A stretch of 64,000 nt of DNA from Planctomycetota bacterium (GTDB lineage Bacteria; Planctomycetota; UBA8742; UBA2392). The notes beneath the pieces are model-generated. The model was not told the DNA's origin. It made no database searches and was given only the letters and a program-made list of their open reading frames with translations. The stretch spans positions 24,495 through 88,494 of the forward strand of contig JAMQHL010000031.1 of assembly GCA_025993795.1 (NCBI GenBank). Direction: 5' to 3'. A program made the translations under genes and the position numbers. Below are positions 60,968 to 64,000 of this stretch, piece by piece (positions within the stretch are counted from its first letter, which is position 1; every line of letters begins with the position of its first letter).

Positions 60968-60990
60968 AAACGCCCATGCATACGGCGTTT
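60968..60990. promoter_or_regulatory. Inverted repeat upstream of the hsp20 promoter
   Basis: A perfect 7-bp inverted repeat, AAACGCC ... GGCGTTT, with a 9-nt spacer lies at 60968-60974 and 60984-60990, about 20-40 bp upstream of the putative sigma-54 site. It is a possible operator or activator site. No CIRCE element was recognised. Confidence 0.45.
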
Positions 60991-61006
60991 ACGGCTATGC
61001 CCTCAT

Positions 61007-61023
61007 TTGGCACGCCGGGTGCT
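61007..61023 (+). promoter_or_regulatory. Sigma-54-type promoter of hsp20
   Basis: TTGGCACG-CCGG-GTGCT matches the -24/-12 consensus YTGGCACG-N4-TTGCW with one mismatch and the correct 12-base GG-to-GC spacing. Transcription would begin near 61034, leaving about 25 bases before the ATG at 61059, enough for the GGAG ribosome site. A sigma-54 promoter would imply an enhancer-binding activator, which is not in the window. Confidence 0.6.
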
Positions 61024-61058
61024 TTATGCCCGGTGGTTCCAGAACAAGGAGAACAGCC

Positions 61059-61496
61059 ATGGGACAACTTCGACTTCGTGACCCCTTTGCGATGGCCATG
61101 CCGGACCTGCGTAGCCTGTTTCGCGGCTTCCTTGAGGACGACGAAATGGGCCTGCGCCCGGTGCTTGAAGAAGGCAGCCTCGCGGTTGACATCAGCCAGG
61201 GCAAAGAAGGCGAGACGATCGTCCGCGCCAGCCTGCCCGGCTTCAAGCGGGAAGACGTCCAGCTCAGCGTTCACAACGGCGTGCTCGACATCAAGGCCGA
61301 GAGCAAGCATGAGGAAGAGACAAAGAGCGAGAAGTTCTACCGGCGCGAACGCAGGGTCAACTCGCTCAGCCGCCGCATTGCATTGCCGGGCAACCCCGAC
61401 GGTGAAGGTGTGGCAGCCGAGTTGAAAGACGGCGTGCTGACGGTGAAGATCCCGACGCCGGCAAAGAACAGCCCCAAGCAGATTGCCGTCAAGTAG
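61059..61496 (+). CDS. Small heat-shock protein Hsp20 (alpha-crystallin type)
   Basis: The ATG at 61059 has AAGGAG upstream and gives 145 residues. The alpha-crystallin domain is clear: VDISQGKEGETIVRASLPGF, KREDVQLSVHNGVLDIKAES, YRRERRVNSLSRRIALPGN and VAAELKDGVLTVKIP. The protein is a cytoplasmic ATP-independent holdase that binds unfolding proteins. The frame upstream is open to 60732 but spans the terminator and promoter, so the longer start is rejected. It has its own promoter, apparently sigma-54-dependent, and a terminator shared with the convergent gene. Confidence 0.95.
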   Translation: MGQLRLRDPFAMAMPDLRSLFRGFLEDDEMGLRPVLEEGSLAVDISQGKEGETIVRASLPGFKREDVQLSVHNGVLDIKAESKHEEETKSEKFYRRERRVNSLSRRIALPGNPDGEGVAAELKDGVLTVKIPTPAKNSPKQIAVK

Positions 61497-61518
61497 CCGC
61501 TTCGTGCTCCTGTCACAA

Positions 61519-61551
61519 ACAAAGCCATCCGCGATTGGCGGATGGCTTTGT
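61519..61551. terminator. Bidirectional terminator between hsp20 and the VIT protein gene
   Basis: A 14-bp perfect stem (61519-61532 with 61538-61551) with a 5-nt loop lies between the two convergent stop codons. The arms end in ACAAA/TTTGT, giving a short T-rich run on each strand. Confidence 0.82.
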
Positions 61552-61564
61552 TGCACCGCTGGAC

Positions 61565-63958
61565 TCACTCTTCTTTGCCGGACTTCGGTTGGGTGTTATT
61601 GCCGGCGGCGGATTCGGGGGTTGCTACCGGGTCGGGCAGCACGAACTCTGCGTCGATTGTCCGTCCCTCGTCAGTCACCCGGGTTTCCAGCGTCGGGTTC
61701 TTGCCGCCCTGCAACAGCAGGCGCTCAACCTGGTCAAGGCTTGCAACCTCAACCCCGTTCACACGCAGGAGGCGCTGGCCCTTGACCATACCCATCTTCG
61801 CAGCCGGGCTACCGTCATCAATGCCGGCCACATGCACTTCGTTGCCGACCTGTGCCAGCGTCAGGCCCCACGTCTCAATCCGTGCCGCACGCAGCGTCTC
61901 GGATTGCGCGTCAAACGACACGCCCTCGGGCATTTCGCAGGGCACCATCACGCGCAGCGGCTTGCCGTCGCTGTTGACCCTTGACTCGTCAACGGCCAGG
62001 AACGCCGTGTACTTGGTGACAATGCTGTAGCGCACGCCCAGGTCGGTGATGCGGGCGATCACACCCTGGTTCTCCGGGTCCTGCAGCAGCTTGGCCGACA
62101 ATCCATCCACAGTGCGACGCGCCCACAATGCCGCGATGGCTGGGTTGCTTGAAGCCGCCGCCAGATCGACCTCCATCGGCAGCGCCAGCCTGCGGCCCCC
62201 TACGCGGCCGCGCACCGTCACCGTGTGCTTGCCGGTCGCCATTGTGCGCGCACACAGCGTAAGCGGCTCGCCTGCAAACAGGTCCGTCGGCGCAGCCGGG
62301 GCGACGTCCTGTACAGCCAGTTCTCCCCAGTCGATCTCGATGTCGCACAGCACGGGACTGTCGATTGCCAGAAAGAACTCGTCCGCTGCGCGCTCGGCGT
62401 AGGCCGTGTCGCGGGGCAGACAGTAGATGGCTTTGCCGTTTCCGTGCTCGGCCACGCCGTCGCACAGGTGGCGATTGACGCTGCCGCCAATGCCAAAGGC
62501 AAAGCTGCGCGCGCCGCCGGCCTGCTCTTTGCATAGACTGTGGATCTCGGCCTCGTTGCCGATAAAGCCGTCGGTCATGAACGCGTAGATGCCGAGGTAG
62601 CGGTTGTCGCGCGGCAGTGCCAGCGCATGCTGAAATCCTTCCAGCATTCTGGTGCCGCCGCCTGTGCTTGCGCTGTCAACGAACGTCTCGGCTTGTGCTA
62701 CGTGCTCGGGCGTGTTCTCAGCCGGAGCCTCAAACAGCGCCTTGGAAGAGCCCGCAAAGGTGACGATGTTGAAGCGGTCATCGGGCCGCATGCCGTGCAG
62801 AACACGCTTGATGACCTTGCGGCTGACGGCAGCGGGCTCCCCGGACATGCTGCCACTCACATCCAGCAGGAACGTAATCTCGCGCGGCGTAACGTCGGCG
62901 TCGGATGGATCGAGCTGCGGTTGCAATTGCAGGTTCAGGTACCCGCCCTCAGCGTCGCGGTGCGTCCAGACTGCCGCCTGAGGCGTTTGTCCGATCACGC
63001 CCCAGCGCAACGCGAAGTCGCGGTTGGCGATGCGGTCGGCATGTTTCAGCTTCGTGATCACGCGGCCGTCGCTGGTCATTTCGGCGCTGACTTCGTGTGC
63101 CACGCTTTTCAGCATTGTCAGGTCGATGGGCAAGCCGGGTGTGAGTTCGACTTCGATGTCGACATCCATGCCGCTGCGCTCGTTGGGTGCCAGCGTGGGC
63201 GGCGTGACGGCGGGTGCATCGGGCACGCGCTCGTTGCCCGGTGTCTTCCCGTCCATGCCGACAGGGTCACTGTTGTCGCTGGGCGTCGGCGCCGCAGGCG
63301 GGACGTAACGCGGGCCGATCGTCAGCGGAAACACATACTCGAACTGGCCCTGCCGATATGAAAGCATTTCAAAGAAAGTGAAGGTCACGCTGACTTCAGT
63401 ATTCACCGCAATGTTCGCCACGTTCTGCGTAAAGATGTTGGGGCGCTCTTGCGTCATCAAAGACGCCGTGTAGCCCCGGGCGCGCGCCTCTTTGTACGCG
63501 GCCTCGGCTTCGGCCCGCGGGCGCACAATGCCGATGATGCGCCGCTTGCCCACGGTCATCACGAAGTCGTTTACCGCCGAATCTGCGGGCAGCGGAAAAG
63601 TGTACACGGCCTCTATCGCCTGCGTGTAGGGGTTTGTGAACGTCTGGCTTACCTGCGTTGCTGCCAACGAGCCCGTGACCCTGGCGCGTACCACGGTGCT
63701 CTTGAGCGGGAATGCACCAAGGGTGCCTTTTTTTCCCTGGGCGACGAGGCCGCCGGGCTGGTTGCTGTCGCCGCGGACCGCCCGTGGCTCCGGCTCGCCA
63801 CCGCTGCTGCGCCCGCCGCCACCGCCGCGCGCACGGCGATTGCTGACGCCGCCGGCGCCGCCGCTGCTGCTATAGCCGCCACCGCCACCAATGCCGCCCC
63901 CTAACCCGGATATTGCATGGGAAAAGGTGGGCAACCTGAACGAACTCCGTTCGTTCAT
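61565..63958 (-). CDS. VIT/VWA-domain protein with C-terminal PDZ domain
   Basis: The 797-residue protein starts at or after the ATG at 63958, since a TAA lies two codons upstream in frame. A Gly/Arg-rich N-terminal region (about 19-55) is followed by a VIT domain (TVVRARVTGSLAATQVSQTF ... FTFFEMLSYRQGQFEYVFPL). A VWA domain has FLLDVSGSMSG with Asp366, then TGGGTRM and FMTDGFIGNE (the MIDAS residues). The C-terminus (about 700-780) is a PDZ domain (GLTLAQVGNEVHVAGIDDGS ... GMVKGQRLLRVNGVEVASL). VIT/VWA proteins are frequent in planctomycetes and are usually membrane or secreted. Here no signal peptide is visible, so the true start or topology is unresolved. Function unknown. Confidence 0.82.
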   Translation of the reverse strand: MNERSSFRLPTFSHAISGLGGGIGGGGGYSSSGGAGGVSNRRARGGGGGRSSGGEPEPRAVRGDSNQPGGLVAQGKKGTLGAFPLKSTVVRARVTGSLAATQVSQTFTNPYTQAIEAVYTFPLPADSAVNDFVMTVGKRRIIGIVRPRAEAEAAYKEARARGYTASLMTQERPNIFTQNVANIAVNTEVSVTFTFFEMLSYRQGQFEYVFPLTIGPRYVPPAAPTPSDNSDPVGMDGKTPGNERVPDAPAVTPPTLAPNERSGMDVDIEVELTPGLPIDLTMLKSVAHEVSAEMTSDGRVITKLKHADRIANRDFALRWGVIGQTPQAAVWTHRDAEGGYLNLQLQPQLDPSDADVTPREITFLLDVSGSMSGEPAAVSRKVIKRVLHGMRPDDRFNIVTFAGSSKALFEAPAENTPEHVAQAETFVDSASTGGGTRMLEGFQHALALPRDNRYLGIYAFMTDGFIGNEAEIHSLCKEQAGGARSFAFGIGGSVNRHLCDGVAEHGNGKAIYCLPRDTAYAERAADEFFLAIDSPVLCDIEIDWGELAVQDVAPAAPTDLFAGEPLTLCARTMATGKHTVTVRGRVGGRRLALPMEVDLAAASSNPAIAALWARRTVDGLSAKLLQDPENQGVIARITDLGVRYSIVTKYTAFLAVDESRVNSDGKPLRVMVPCEMPEGVSFDAQSETLRAARIETWGLTLAQVGNEVHVAGIDDGSPAAKMGMVKGQRLLRVNGVEVASLDQVERLLLQGGKNPTLETRVTDEGRTIDAEFVLPDPVATPESAAGNNTQPKSGKEE

Positions 63959-64000
63959 GGGTTAGCAATATGTTGACCCGTGAGGTTGCCCATGACACAG

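Noticed and set aside
60732..61058. Long N-terminal extension of hsp20
   Set aside because: It would cross the DinB gene end, a strong terminator and the promoter; the ATG at 61059 has a good ribosome site and family length.
1..64000. Mobile elements, CRISPR arrays, tRNA or rRNA genes
   Set aside because: No transposase, integrase, short regularly spaced repeats, cloverleaf or rRNA-like sequence was found on reading both strands.

Overview
The window reads as GC-rich chromosomal DNA from a Planctomycetota-type bacterium. The strongest indicators are a DUF1549 protein with a CxxCH motif followed by a Tat-exported DUF1501 protein (3826-6911). Others are a VIT/VWA/PDZ protein, zinc-ribbon proteins with a single membrane helix, ECF sigma factors next to large envelope proteins, and many secreted proteins of unknown function. 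Taxonomy is inferred from gene content only. I saw no rRNA, tRNA, CRISPR array, transposase or phage gene.

Layout. 1-3641 (minus): the 5' part of ilvE, an rdgB-type pyrophosphatase with an insert, and an exported HEAT/VWA protein. 3826-6911 (plus): the DUF1549/DUF1501 pair. 6957-12440 (minus): icmF then recQ. 12630-18430 (minus): an ECF sigma factor, a zinc-ribbon/membrane/HExxH protein, a zinc-ribbon protein, and two tandem lipoprotein paralogues that each carry the same terminator. 18665-25611: a shortened MnmE-like GTPase, pyrR, an exported haem-binding-type protein, two small beta-barrel-like proteins (minus), purM, an outer-membrane-like protein and a ymdB-type phosphodiesterase. 25721-33614: three surface proteins with a shared type of C-terminal tag, interrupted by a metallophosphoesterase. 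33730-39418: a radical SAM/SPASM enzyme, a protein with two retropepsin-like domains and a PDZ domain, and a large HTH regulator. 39568-42133: a MoaD/ThiS carrier, homoserine dehydrogenase and homoserine kinase, tightly packed. 42161-44897 (minus): pcm and two exported thioredoxin-like paralogues. 45072-53731: an ABC-F ATPase, small ORFs, hutU, a propeller-like protein and a histidine kinase. 54000-61496: sigma/anti-sigma pair, hydrolase, SDR, SRPBCC, VOC, DinB and Hsp20 genes. 61565-63958: the VIT/VWA/PDZ protein.

The most notable observation is at 43914-44897. An exported thioredoxin-like gene has an in-frame TGA exactly where the first cysteine of the CGPC active site should be. The codons just downstream form an 8-bp hairpin with a G-first 3-nt loop, spaced as in a bacterial SECIS element. 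This is a candidate selenoprotein with a UGPC redox centre. The next gene is a gap-free paralogue whose active site is DGTA, which looks redox-inactive. A sigma-54-type promoter in front of hsp20 and the sulfur-carrier/hom/thrB cluster are the next most interesting signals.
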